Shown piece by piece: positions 1-6,683 of a DNA stretch of 9,238 nucleotides (position 1 is the stretch's first letter; the number at the start of each line of letters is the position of its first letter). The notes beneath the pieces are model-generated. The model was given only the letters and a program-made list of their open reading frames with translations. It was not told the DNA's origin and made no database searches. The translations under genes were made by a program, and so were the position numbers. The DNA comes from an uncultured Mycoplasmatota bacterium (GTDB lineage Bacteria > Bacillota_I > Bacilli_A > RF39 > UBA660): NCBI GenBank assembly GCA_947384645.1, contig CANDHX010000042.1, positions 1 through 9,238 of the forward strand, given 5' to 3'.

Positions 1-56
1 TTTTGTCAATATTTTTATATTCTCTCTTTTGAATCTTTTTTACTCTTTTTTACTGC
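1..56 (-). other. AT-rich 3' flank of the dcw operon with a lone -35-like hexamer
   Basis: This short stretch follows the last gene of the minus-strand operon. It is A/T-rich and contains two near-adjacent copies of AGTAAAAAAG (minus strand). A perfect -35 hexamer TTGACA lies at 9-4 on the minus strand, but any matching -10 would fall outside the window. No GC-rich hairpin followed by a U-tract is visible, so I cannot say that the operon ends here. A new promoter for the next gene beyond the left edge is possible but unproven. Confidence 0.3.
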
Positions 57-437
57 TTATTTTCTTACAAATTTTGTCGCAAACTTATCGCATATTAAAT
101 CATCATATTTATCTAGCTTGCACGTAAACGATATATTTCCTTTAGGAGAAAATACATATTCCTCTTTCTTTTTGAGAATTTTGCTATAGGTTCCGATATA
201 CTTTTCATCGTCTATTTCTAATGTAAATTTTTTACTTCCTTTTATTGTTAAGTAATATGGATTAGGGTTTTCTTCCATGTATATAGGTTTTCCATTTTTA
301 ATTTCTTTGATTTGTAATATCTGAGTTCCGTCGGCAACGTATGTGCCTTTAATGGACTTGGAATTCAAAACGATTATTAATAAAATGACTAAAACTATAA
401 GCGTAACTACTAAAGAAGTGAGCGTTTTGTTTTTCAT
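57..437 (-). CDS. uncharacterised single-pass membrane protein, last visible gene of the dcw operon
   Basis: This 126-residue protein is not recognised. Residues 7-25 form one hydrophobic segment after a short lysine-containing N-terminus, predicting an N-in membrane anchor with about 100 residues outside. The exposed part alternates polar and hydrophobic residues (GTYVADG near 31, then IGTYSK near 81), which suggests a small beta-rich domain. It has two cysteines (106 and 116) that could pair outside the cell. The start is supported by a GAGGT Shine-Dalgarno about 7 bases upstream, placed in the 14-base gap after the preceding gene, so it is almost certainly co-transcribed with the PBP. No lipobox is present, so it is not a lipoprotein. 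An envelope or divisome accessory role is inferred from position alone. The gene contains no TCGA tetranucleotide, unlike most of its neighbours. Confidence 0.75.
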   Translation of the reverse strand: MKNKTLTSLVVTLIVLVILLIIVLNSKSIKGTYVADGTQILQIKEIKNGKPIYMEENPNPYYLTIKGSKKFTLEIDDEKYIGTYSKILKKKEEYVFSPKGNISFTCKLDKYDDLICDKFATKFVRK

Positions 438-451
438 CGATTTACCTCTTC

Positions 452-1018
452 TTATTTGGAAATTTTTTCGACTGTAAGCGGAATTTCTATGTCGACATCG
501 CTATCCTTGTCGTCTTTTCCTCGTATTTTAAATATAAGGTTGTCGATAGCTTTCATGTTCTCTTTAGACATAAATTTGGCGTCTTTGCTAGTTTCGGTAA
601 AACTAAAATTCGTATTTTGAAGTAGCTCTTTTAAAGAGGCAGCCCCATCTAGGTTTGTTGTATCGCTTTTTGTTAGAGAAGTCAAAACTGCTATTTCTTT
701 ATATGAAGAGTTTTTCTTTATATAAAAACCCATTTCATAGGAGGTAAGTTTTATGTCTTCTCCATTATAAAATATTTTAGAATCGCCAAAATAATTTATA
801 TCACGGCTAGTATAAATCGTCCCATTTAATATGTTGTATTTTTTTTCAAAACCACTAAAAGTATATAGTTTGGTGCTATTAGCTAGGTATCTATTATAAA
901 CCATGAGTAATATAGAAAAAATGATTAAAACTACGATTATGGAAAAAGGACTATTGACTATTTTAGAAAAGGTTACTTTTTTACTCTCCTTCTTTAGGTT
1001 CGGTTTTTTCTTGTTCAT
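452..1018 (-). CDS. uncharacterised single-pass membrane protein overlapping the PBP gene
   Basis: This 188-residue protein is not recognised. A strongly basic N-terminus (lysine-rich residues 1-20) precedes a hydrophobic helix at about 25-41, predicting an N-in bitopic protein with an extracytoplasmic domain of about 145 residues. That domain is rich in Ser, Thr, Asn and Lys and has no cysteine. The ATG at 1018 lies inside the PBP gene, giving a 38-base overlap. The start is supported by GAAGG 8 bases upstream, and the basic leader before the helix is normal for a membrane anchor. A second purine-rich GAAGGAGAG occurs near the PBP stop, but it has no ATG, GTG or TTG at suitable spacing in this frame. 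The overlap implies translational coupling to the transpeptidase. Topology (cytoplasmic lysines, one helix, outside domain) resembles small divisome proteins, but no family can be assigned. Confidence 0.8.
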   Translation of the reverse strand: MNKKKPNLKKESKKVTFSKIVNSPFSIIVVLIIFSILLMVYNRYLANSTKLYTFSGFEKKYNILNGTIYTSRDINYFGDSKIFYNGEDIKLTSYEMGFYIKKNSSYKEIAVLTSLTKSDTTNLDGAASLKELLQNTNFSFTETSKDAKFMSKENMKAIDNLIFKIRGKDDKDSDVDIEIPLTVEKISK

Positions 1019-3155
1019 CTATACTGCCTTCTTTCTTATCAGACTTTCTTTCTAAAGTCAAATTGATAATAGTATTTAAATCGATTGGGGTATCCGGTTC
1101 GATCGACTGAGATTTAACTCGTCCATAACCGGATATATTATACGTTATTCCCGTGAGATTGCAGAAATTTCCCACTTCGCTCGTAGTCCATTCTATCATA
1201 TTAGGCATTACTATGTCTAAAGAATTTGTAAGTAAGAAAACTTTACTTCCCTTTATGACGTTGCTGCCTTTTTGAGGAAATTGGTCGATTATTCTAGAAC
1301 CAGAACCTATCTTTATGACTTCTAAATCGAGATTTTGTAATTCATTTATAGCTTCTTCTGTATATGAATTTATATAATTTCTAATCGATTTAATCTTATT
1401 TTTGTCTTCTTCTACTACTAATTGGTCGAGATTTTTGTACTTGGCAATAGACTCAACAATCGACTTTACGGGTTTTGCTAAAGTACGTGATGATGCTTCT
1501 AACTTTTTTACTGAAATATAGATGATATATTCTGGGTCTTCATATGGGAATAAACCCGCAAAACTTCTTATATTATCGTATTTACCATGCATGTAGCCAC
1601 CGGTTGATGATACGATTTGAGCTGTACCTGTTTTACCGATTAGAGTAGTCGAGTCGGTTTTGTAAACACGCCCTGTTGCTACTGGGTCGTCTCCGTTTAC
1701 AGTATCGTGCATGAGTTCGAGGATTTTATTTATCGTTTTCTCGCTAGCAATTTGGTCTATTTCCGTTCTTTTTCCTCGATATATCTCTTCTTTTGTATCG
1801 GGATCTATTACTTTATCTACTATATATGGTCTTAAAAGCGTTCCATTATTGGCAAGAGTTGTCAAGGCTTGAATATTTTGAATTGGCGTAGTCGTGATAC
1901 CTTGACCAAAAGCAGCGTTTGCTATTTCTAGTTCATAATTTGGATTTATGATGCCGGAATATTCATCGGCCATTTCTATACCTGTTTTCTTACCAAAGCC
2001 CAGTTTTTTATAGAAATCGATGAGTTTATCTTTTCCTAGGGCAAGTCCTAATTCGGCAGCTGCTACGTTTGATGAGTATTGAAAACCTTTATCGAAAGAG
2101 ATAGTACCCCATCCTCGGCCGTCGTTCCAGTCGGTTACTTTATCTTTACCTATAATTTTAGTTCCCGATAACAACTCTTTCTCCGGTTCGTAAATTCCTG
2201 CTTCGATTGCTGCCATAAAGCTAAATATTTTCATCGTCGAACCAGGTTCATAAGAATAACTTACAAGTGGGTTATTGTAATTAGTTATGTTTAATTTATT
2301 TGGGTCATAACTAGGTGTCGATGCACTTCCCAAGATAGCTCCTGTTTTAGCATTGGCTACAGTAACTGTGACCCACTCGAATTTGGAATCGTTTGTCATA
2401 TCAGAAATGGCATTTTCTAAATACATTTGGATATTTGAATCGATTGTAAGATATATGTCTTTTCCACTTATGGAGTCTTCTTCTATTACAGGTGTATCGG
2501 CGATTTGATAACCGTAGGCATCCTGCTGGTAAGTAATAGAGCCGTCTTTTCCGGTTAGCTCGTTATTGTAGTATCCTTCGACGCCCAATTCCCCTACTAT
2601 TTTTCCGTCATATTTTTTTGCATATCCTATTATATAAGAAGCAAAATCGCCGTATGGGTAGTATCTTTTTGAACTCTGAATAAACCCAATCCCCGGTAGG
2701 TCGAGAGCTTGTATTTCGATTTTTTTCTTTTCACTTATATCTCTGCCACCCGGGCCTAACTCGACCTGGTAGCCTTTGGTATTTAGAAGCGAAAGTATCC
2801 TTTCCGGCGACATATTAATGTATTCGCTCAACACATTAGCAGTATATTCTTTATCGACGACGTGTCGAGGCTTTTTAGGGTTAGTCGTCCTGCTTTCTGA
2901 TAGGAATGCTACTACCGTATAAGAATTGACATTTTTTGCTAGGGCTTCTTCATTGACGCTGTAAATCGTTCCCCTTGATGCACTTATTTTAGTGGTGGCA
3001 CTATAGCGGTTTGTAGCAACCTGTTTTATGTCTACTCCATCGACATCATTAGAGTTACTCACGTATATGAGTTTTGCTATTATTCCACCAAATAAAAGAA
3101 CAATACACATTATTCCATAGTAACTTATGCGAATTGTATTGTTCCTTTTTGCCAT
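981..3155 (-). CDS. ftsI: class B penicillin-binding protein with PASTA repeats (FtsI/PBP2x/SpoVD type septal transpeptidase)
   Basis: This 724-residue DD-transpeptidase cross-links septal peptidoglycan. It has a short cytoplasmic N-terminus, one membrane helix at about 13-32, and a dimerisation/pedestal domain at about 55-230 that includes the typical SASRGTIY segment. The transpeptidase domain spans about 232-570 and holds all three catalytic motifs: STMK with nucleophile Ser306 and Lys309, SSN at 361-363, and KTGT at 508-511. Two PASTA-like repeats follow (about 600-643 and 647-702), then a charged Lys/Glu-rich tail. Size and order fit PBP2x, PBP2B and SpoVD. It follows ftsL as pbpB does in Bacillus, so I favour the division enzyme over the sporulation paralogue SpoVD. 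A second PBP does not follow it here. The start is fixed by a full AGGAGGT site 5 bases upstream that shares bases with the ftsL stop. Its last 38 bases overlap the next gene. Confidence 0.95.
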   Translation of the reverse strand: MAKRNNTIRISYYGIMCIVLLFGGIIAKLIYVSNSNDVDGVDIKQVATNRYSATTKISASRGTIYSVNEEALAKNVNSYTVVAFLSESRTTNPKKPRHVVDKEYTANVLSEYINMSPERILSLLNTKGYQVELGPGGRDISEKKKIEIQALDLPGIGFIQSSKRYYPYGDFASYIIGYAKKYDGKIVGELGVEGYYNNELTGKDGSITYQQDAYGYQIADTPVIEEDSISGKDIYLTIDSNIQMYLENAISDMTNDSKFEWVTVTVANAKTGAILGSASTPSYDPNKLNITNYNNPLVSYSYEPGSTMKIFSFMAAIEAGIYEPEKELLSGTKIIGKDKVTDWNDGRGWGTISFDKGFQYSSNVAAAELGLALGKDKLIDFYKKLGFGKKTGIEMADEYSGIINPNYELEIANAAFGQGITTTPIQNIQALTTLANNGTLLRPYIVDKVIDPDTKEEIYRGKRTEIDQIASEKTINKILELMHDTVNGDDPVATGRVYKTDSTTLIGKTGTAQIVSSTGGYMHGKYDNIRSFAGLFPYEDPEYIIYISVKKLEASSRTLAKPVKSIVESIAKYKNLDQLVVEEDKNKIKSIRNYINSYTEEAINELQNLDLEVIKIGSGSRIIDQFPQKGSNVIKGSKVFLLTNSLDIVMPNMIEWTTSEVGNFCNLTGITYNISGYGRVKSQSIEPDTPIDLNTIINLTLERKSDKKEGSIDEQEKTEPKEGE

Positions 3156-3160
3156 AATGA

Positions 3161-3167
3161 CCTCCTA
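3161..3167 (-). promoter_or_regulatory. fused ftsL stop / PBP Shine-Dalgarno (TAGGAGG)
   Basis: On the minus strand the ftsL stop TAG is the first three bases of TAGGAGG, a near-perfect Shine-Dalgarno for the PBP ATG at 3155. A ribosome terminating on ftsL therefore sits on the next initiation site, which predicts translational coupling and near-stoichiometric synthesis. The same heptamer joins mraZ to rsmH. Confidence 0.85.
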
Positions 3168-3455
3168 ATTATTGATAACAATGATATTGTCATTATTATA
3201 ACTTAATCCGTATGCCTTTGCAATATCTTGGATATTAGAAAGACTCGCTAATTCGTCGACTTGCATAGATAGACTTTGATTGTTATTGGCCTGCTTTTCG
3301 ACTTTGCTTTTCATCTTTTCGACTTCGATATTCGATTTTGACAACGTCGCTTGAGTGAATACTATAGAGGTAGGTACTCCTATCGTCAAGACGAATATTA
3401 TAAATATCATAAATCTATCTAAAGGTTTTAGTTTTTCTGTTTTCTTTTTTTTCAT
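3165..3455 (-). CDS. ftsL: cell division protein FtsL
   Basis: This 96-residue bitopic protein sits at the invariant dcw position between rsmH and the class B PBP. It has a basic N-terminus (KKKK and following lysines), a membrane helix at about 14-34, then a heptad-like extracellular stretch at about 36-72. The C-terminus shows the FtsL-type pattern of LASLSNIQDIAKAYGLSY, in which a short helix leads into a final hydrophobic strand (IIVI). FtsL pairs with DivIC/FtsB through the coiled coil and helps recruit and activate the septal PBP and FtsW. Sequence conservation in this family is poor, so the call rests on size, topology and gene order. The start has AAAGGAT upstream, and the gap to the rsmH stop is only 3 bases. 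The stop overlaps the next ribosome binding site. Confidence 0.9.
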   Translation of the reverse strand: MKKKKTEKLKPLDRFMIFIIFVLTIGVPTSIVFTQATLSKSNIEVEKMKSKVEKQANNNQSLSMQVDELASLSNIQDIAKAYGLSYNNDNIIVINN

Positions 3456-3458
3456 GGT

Positions 3459-4367
3459 TTACATCCTTTCTATTATTCTCAATTTTGCACTTTTGCTACG
3501 GCTATTTATGGCTATTTCCTCTTTGCTCGGAGTAATCGGCTTTTTATTTATGAGTTTAATCTTCGGTTTATATTCTTCCGGAATGTTTGGAAGACCTTTT
3601 ACGATTTCTGGTACTTCACTATACTTTTTAAATATCTGTTTTGTTATTCTATCTTCTAGTGAATGAAACGTTATTACTGAGATGCGGCCATGCGTATTTA
3701 ATAAATCGATAGCGTCTGGCAAAACACTTTCCAATATGCGAAGTTCATCGTTTACTTCTATTCTGATTGCTTGAAATATTTGGCGTTCTGGGTGGTGTGT
3801 TAAAAAGTATTTAGTAGGAACTGCATTAGATATTACCTCGACCAGTTCTAAAGTCGTGTTTATAGGGCGAATCTTTATTATAGCTTTGGCAATAGATTTG
3901 CTGTAACGTTCTTCTCCGTATTTGAAGAAGATGTCGACTAATCTTTCGAGTTCATACTCGTTTACTACCGTTTTAGCACTGAATTCTTTTGTCGTATCCA
4001 TTCTCATATCGAGTTCTGCATCCTTCATGAAGCTGAAACCTCTTTGAGCATCGTCGATTTGAGGACTAGAGAGACCTAGATCGAATATGATGCCATCGAC
4101 TTTTTCGATGCCCTTTTTATTCAATTCTTCTTTTAAATTTTTGAAGTTCGAATGAATTAAAGTGACATTTTTGGAAGCTGCAAAAACTTTTTTTCCATTA
4201 TCGATGGCTAACTTATCCTGATCGAAGGCGAATAGAAAACCCCTTTTCAATCGCTTTTGAATTTCACGGCTGTGACCAGCATATCCTAGCGTTGCGTCGA
4301 CGTATGTACCATTTGGTTGAACATTTAGCCCGTCGACTGCTTCAGAAAGCAATACACTTACATGCAT
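3459..4367 (-). CDS. rsmH: 16S rRNA (cytosine-N4)-methyltransferase RsmH (MraW)
   Basis: This 302-residue SAM-dependent enzyme N4-methylates C1402 (E. coli numbering) in the 16S rRNA decoding centre. The SAM-binding loop is DATLGYAGHS at about 24-33, followed by an acidic strand end FDQD at 48-51. The family signature DLGLSSPQID (96-105) leads to RGFSF (109-113) and LDMRMD (119-124). Further hallmarks are HPERQIFQAIRIEVNDEL (192-209), FHSLEDR (234-240) and a C-terminal NSRSKSAKLR segment (288-297). The usual GGHS of the loop reads AGHS, a mild change. Length is typical. ATG at 4367 is fixed by AGGAGG 7 bases upstream, which shares bases with the mraZ stop. It is the second gene of the dcw operon and is expected to be under MraZ control. 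Confidence 0.97.
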   Translation of the reverse strand: MHVSVLLSEAVDGLNVQPNGTYVDATLGYAGHSREIQKRLKRGFLFAFDQDKLAIDNGKKVFAASKNVTLIHSNFKNLKEELNKKGIEKVDGIIFDLGLSSPQIDDAQRGFSFMKDAELDMRMDTTKEFSAKTVVNEYELERLVDIFFKYGEERYSKSIAKAIIKIRPINTTLELVEVISNAVPTKYFLTHHPERQIFQAIRIEVNDELRILESVLPDAIDLLNTHGRISVITFHSLEDRITKQIFKKYSEVPEIVKGLPNIPEEYKPKIKLINKKPITPSKEEIAINSRSKSAKLRIIERM

Positions 4368-4374
4368 AATATGT

Positions 4375-4381
4375 CCTCCTA
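4375..4381 (-). promoter_or_regulatory. fused mraZ stop / rsmH Shine-Dalgarno (TAGGAGG)
   Basis: The mraZ stop TAG forms the start of TAGGAGG, which lies 7 bases before the rsmH ATG at 4367. The element is identical to the one at the ftsL-PBP junction and predicts reinitiation or coupled translation from mraZ into rsmH. Confidence 0.85.
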
Positions 4382-4801
4382 TTCATATAGACTTTCAGCT
4401 ATTTTAGCAAAGTCTTCTAGATTTTCGTCGAGGAATTCGTCGTAAGCATTTTTACTCCATATCTCCAAGTGGTCATCTATTCCTAAGATGACGACTTCTT
4501 TTTCTAAAGCTGCATATGTTTTTAGGATTCCTGGTATACATATTCGATTTTGATTATCGAATTTGCAGGAAGTAGCACTCGATAGAAGTATTCTCATAAA
4601 TTTTCGTGTGTCCGACTTCGTAATGGATAGTTCGGCAAACTTGGATATGATGCTTTCCCATTTTTCTAATGGATATACGAGTAAGCACTTTTCAAATCCT
4701 CGTGTTACGATGACTTCTTCTCCTAAATTCTCTAGGAGTTTTGCAGGCATCATAAGACGGTTTTTGTTATCTAAGTTATGATGAAACTCGCCAATTAGCA
4801 T
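4379..4801 (-). CDS. mraZ: transcriptional regulator MraZ
   Basis: This 140-residue DNA-binding protein is the first gene of the dcw cluster. It carries two tandem SpoVT/AbrB-like (swapped-hairpin) repeats, at about 5-47 and 76-118. Each has the family DxxxR signature: DNKNR at 11-15 and DNQNR at 82-86. The N-terminal start GEFHHNLDNKNRLMMPAK is typical of the family, and length matches the usual value of about 143. MraZ assembles into rings and binds short direct repeats upstream of its own gene. I chose ATG at 4801. An in-frame GTG at 4834 would add 11 residues but lies inside the first operator repeat, within a few bases of the predicted transcription start, and has no ribosome binding site. 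The Shine-Dalgarno for 4801 is a G-rich GGGGGA that overlaps the third repeat. Confidence 0.97.
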   Translation of the reverse strand: MLIGEFHHNLDNKNRLMMPAKLLENLGEEVIVTRGFEKCLLVYPLEKWESIISKFAELSITKSDTRKFMRILLSSATSCKFDNQNRICIPGILKTYAALEKEVVILGIDDHLEIWSKNAYDEFLDENLEDFAKIAESLYE

Positions 4802-4810
4802 AGAAGTCCC

Positions 4811-4840
4811 CCACTTTCTACCACATTGTACCACTTTCTA
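4811..4840 (-). promoter_or_regulatory. MraZ operator: three 10-bp direct repeats
   Basis: On the minus strand three contiguous 10-mers run TAGAAAGTGG (4840-4831), TACAATGTGG (4830-4821) and TAGAAAGTGG (4820-4811). The first and third are identical; the middle differs at two positions but keeps the GTGG core. The exact 10-bp period, one helical turn, matches the known AAAGTG-type MraZ boxes upstream of mraZ in Firmicutes and mycoplasmas. The array begins at the predicted +1 of the promoter and its last GTGG runs into the mraZ ribosome binding site, so bound MraZ would block transcription initiation or clearance. Autoregulation is inferred from the family. Confidence 0.9.
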
Positions 4841-4845
4841 GAATA

Positions 4846-4874
4846 ATAGTACAGCATAAATTAGGAGTTTTCAA
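4846..4874 (-). promoter_or_regulatory. sigma-A promoter of mraZ and the dcw operon
   Basis: Minus strand: -35 TTGAAA (4874-4869), a 17-base spacer, and -10 TACTAT (4851-4846). Both hexamers match consensus at 5 of 6 positions. Predicted transcription start is near 4839, at the beginning of the first MraZ repeat. An A/T tract (the U-run of the upstream terminator) precedes the -35 and could act as an UP-like element. Confidence 0.85.
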
Positions 4875-4875
4875 T

Positions 4876-4897
4876 AAAAAAAAGACCTTTTAGGTCC
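4876..4897 (-). terminator. intrinsic terminator of the 581-residue protein gene
   Basis: Minus strand: GGACCT, a 3-base loop AAA, then AGGTCT and a run of eight T (T-tract at 4883-4876). The 6-bp stem includes one G-U closing pair. It begins 3 bases after the stop codon at 4901-4903 and ends one base before the -35 of the mraZ promoter, separating the upstream gene from the dcw operon. Confidence 0.8.
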
Positions 4898-4900
4898 ATT

Positions 4901-6646
4901 TTACGCCTTTGGTGTAAAATTCATTTTTTTGGATTTTTGACTTTTTTTAACAATCGAATTGGTTATGGCATCTAAAACGCTTTTTACACTTCCAGATGTG
5001 TCGGCTATTTCACCATCTTCTATCTGTTTACTTAAAGAGGTCATAAAGTCTTTAAAGTCTTGGGAAACGGCGATATTTTGGATATCTTTAAAATTTTGTC
5101 CGACAATACAATCGATTATGACTATATAATCTTTTACTATGGTGTAGAATACCTTGTATTCGTTGACTTTAAAATAGATTATGTAAGGAATTTTTTTACC
5201 TATTAAAGGCGTTTCTCCACTTCTCGGACTTTTTATCGTCTTTTCTAACTGTGATACTACTCTTTTGCGTGATGAAACTGGTAATTGCAACACAGTCGAC
5301 AAAAGTTTAGGTACCATTTTTTTACCTTCCGCATCTTTTTCTAATGTACTATGAAATAATACCTTTGGGTCACTATTTTTTGTTTCGTTGCCTTGGAAGT
5401 TTTTAGATGTCTTATAATCAGCTATTTCGGTTAATAGACTCATCTTTTCTCTTAGTTCATCTTCTATTAAACCCATATTATCTTCATCGGTTTCTCCTAA
5501 ACTCAATTCGATTAATGCATCTATATCTTCTAAAATTTCTTTTGCATCAAAGTCAGTTCTCATGCTTTCAATTAAAGTGATTTCTTCACTAGATAACATC
5601 TTTTCTTTTTGTTCATTAAATGCTTTCACAAAAGACTCTTTAGTTAGACGATTTTGGAGATTTCTAAGTTGAGCTAAGAATTCTTTTTTTTGCTCTTCCG
5701 TGTATGGAGAATGCGCTAATAATTCTATAAATTTATCTTCATCGCATGGTACTGCTACTACTCTATTTACTAGATATTCTTCTATTGGATTTTCAATTAT
5801 CTGTTTTGGAGTTATAACTGTATCTTTTACTGGCTGTTCGCTTGGAGCTGTTTCTTTATCTTTTAAATCTAGGTATTTTTTGCAATGTACTTGTAATAAA
5901 CGGTTTATTTCAAGTGGTCTATTTTCGTTTATAGCATTTATCATGACTAAATCCAAATTGGCAATAGTGCTTTGGTCAAATATTACTCCTTTTTTACAAT
6001 ATATAAAATATGAAATCATATTTACTAGGCGATAGCTTATCAAATCAGCAGGCTCTTTAAATGAATCATTATATGTTTCCAATTCTTTTAAAAATGTATA
6101 CAAATATTCACGATATAAATTTATGAAGGCTTCTATGTTTTCTAAAGCTACACTATAATCTTCTTCTATTAATTCAGCCATTTTCTTTTCTAAAGCGATA
6201 TAGATTTCTTCTATTTCATCACGAATTATATAATCATCTTTAGAACTTTTTCCGTTTATTTTTATACCAGATATCATGAGGTAAGAATAATCAGGGTCTA
6301 TTCCTGAAGCTGATATTCCTAATATAGGTAATTCATATGTAGTATTAGTTAATCCTTCTTTTGTTAGTGCTGATAAAATAGTTTCAACTTTTAAAATTTT
6401 CTTTTCAATAAAAAGTTTCTTTTTTTGAATATATAATATGACTTGTTCTTTAGAAAAATTTAACGGCATAGAGCTATTTAACAGGCTATTCAATTTTCCT
6501 ATTGCTTCTTTTCTGCCGATATGGGCTGGCATGTTTTTGGCAACATCTAAAATTTTCAAAAGTCTTTTTAGGTCTTGACTATTAACTTTGTGGGTTTTTT
6601 TAAGAGTATTTCTAACTCCATTTAAAATACTTTTTTCTATTATCAT
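4901..6646 (-). CDS. uncharacterised 581-residue, mainly helical protein with a RelE/ParE-like C-terminal region
   Basis: I do not recognise this protein. It has no signal peptide, no clear membrane helix and no tryptophan, so it is probably cytoplasmic. Residues 1-100 and 140-260 look helical. A polar, proline-containing linker covers about 262-285, and a Glu/Lys-rich, possibly coiled segment covers 315-405. Residues about 443-520 resemble the RelE/ParE fold in pattern: helices including LPVSSRKRVVSQLEKTI (455-471), then strands YIIYFKVN, EYKVFYTI and DYIVIIDCIVGQ. The arginine common before the third strand is lysine here and the usual histidine/arginine end is GQ, so toxin activity is doubtful. 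No antitoxin-sized neighbour exists. ATG at 6646 follows AAGGGGAT. The frame extends to a TTG at 6712, but that codon is the -35 hexamer of the promoter. It lies between cotJ and mraZ with its own promoter and terminator, and has far fewer TCGA sites than neighbouring genes. Confidence 0.85.
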   Translation of the reverse strand: MIIEKSILNGVRNTLKKTHKVNSQDLKRLLKILDVAKNMPAHIGRKEAIGKLNSLLNSSMPLNFSKEQVILYIQKKKLFIEKKILKVETILSALTKEGLTNTTYELPILGISASGIDPDYSYLMISGIKINGKSSKDDYIIRDEIEEIYIALEKKMAELIEEDYSVALENIEAFINLYREYLYTFLKELETYNDSFKEPADLISYRLVNMISYFIYCKKGVIFDQSTIANLDLVMINAINENRPLEINRLLQVHCKKYLDLKDKETAPSEQPVKDTVITPKQIIENPIEEYLVNRVVAVPCDEDKFIELLAHSPYTEEQKKEFLAQLRNLQNRLTKESFVKAFNEQKEKMLSSEEITLIESMRTDFDAKEILEDIDALIELSLGETDEDNMGLIEDELREKMSLLTEIADYKTSKNFQGNETKNSDPKVLFHSTLEKDAEGKKMVPKLLSTVLQLPVSSRKRVVSQLEKTIKSPRSGETPLIGKKIPYIIYFKVNEYKVFYTIVKDYIVIIDCIVGQNFKDIQNIAVSQDFKDFMTSLSKQIEDGEIADTSGSVKSVLDAITNSIVKKSQKSKKMNFTPKA

Positions 6647-6683
6647 AACGTTTAAATCCCCTTTTCTTAAAACTAGGACTCGT

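Noticed and set aside
1..60. Repeat or CRISPR-like signal in the T-rich left edge
   Set aside because: Only two short imperfect copies of an A/T-rich decamer are present, without spacers or further copies; simple low-complexity sequence explains it.
981..3155. Assignment of the PBP as sporulation-specific SpoVD
   Set aside because: Domain content cannot separate SpoVD from PBP2B/PBP2x, and the position directly after ftsL with no second PBP favours the division enzyme.
3355..3666. Plus-strand open frame of 103 codons across ftsL and the rsmH 3' end
   Set aside because: It is antisense to two clearly conserved genes, has no ribosome binding site of note, and its hydrophobic look comes from the complementary strand of A/T-rich coding sequence.
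4563..4781. Plus-strand open frame of 72 codons inside mraZ
   Set aside because: Fully antisense to mraZ, whose frame is conserved from end to end.
4802..4834. Longer MraZ starting at GTG 4834
   Set aside because: The extra codons are the operator repeats themselves, the codon lies within a few bases of the predicted transcription start, and family alignment begins at the ATG at 4801.
5700..6035. Plus-strand open frame of 111 codons inside the 581-residue protein gene
   Set aside because: Antisense to a longer frame that has a perfect promoter, ribosome binding site and terminator; no initiation signals of its own.
4901..6646. Toxin-antitoxin locus reading of the RelE-like region
   Set aside because: The domain is the end of a 581-residue protein, lacks the usual basic catalytic residues, and no small antitoxin gene adjoins it.
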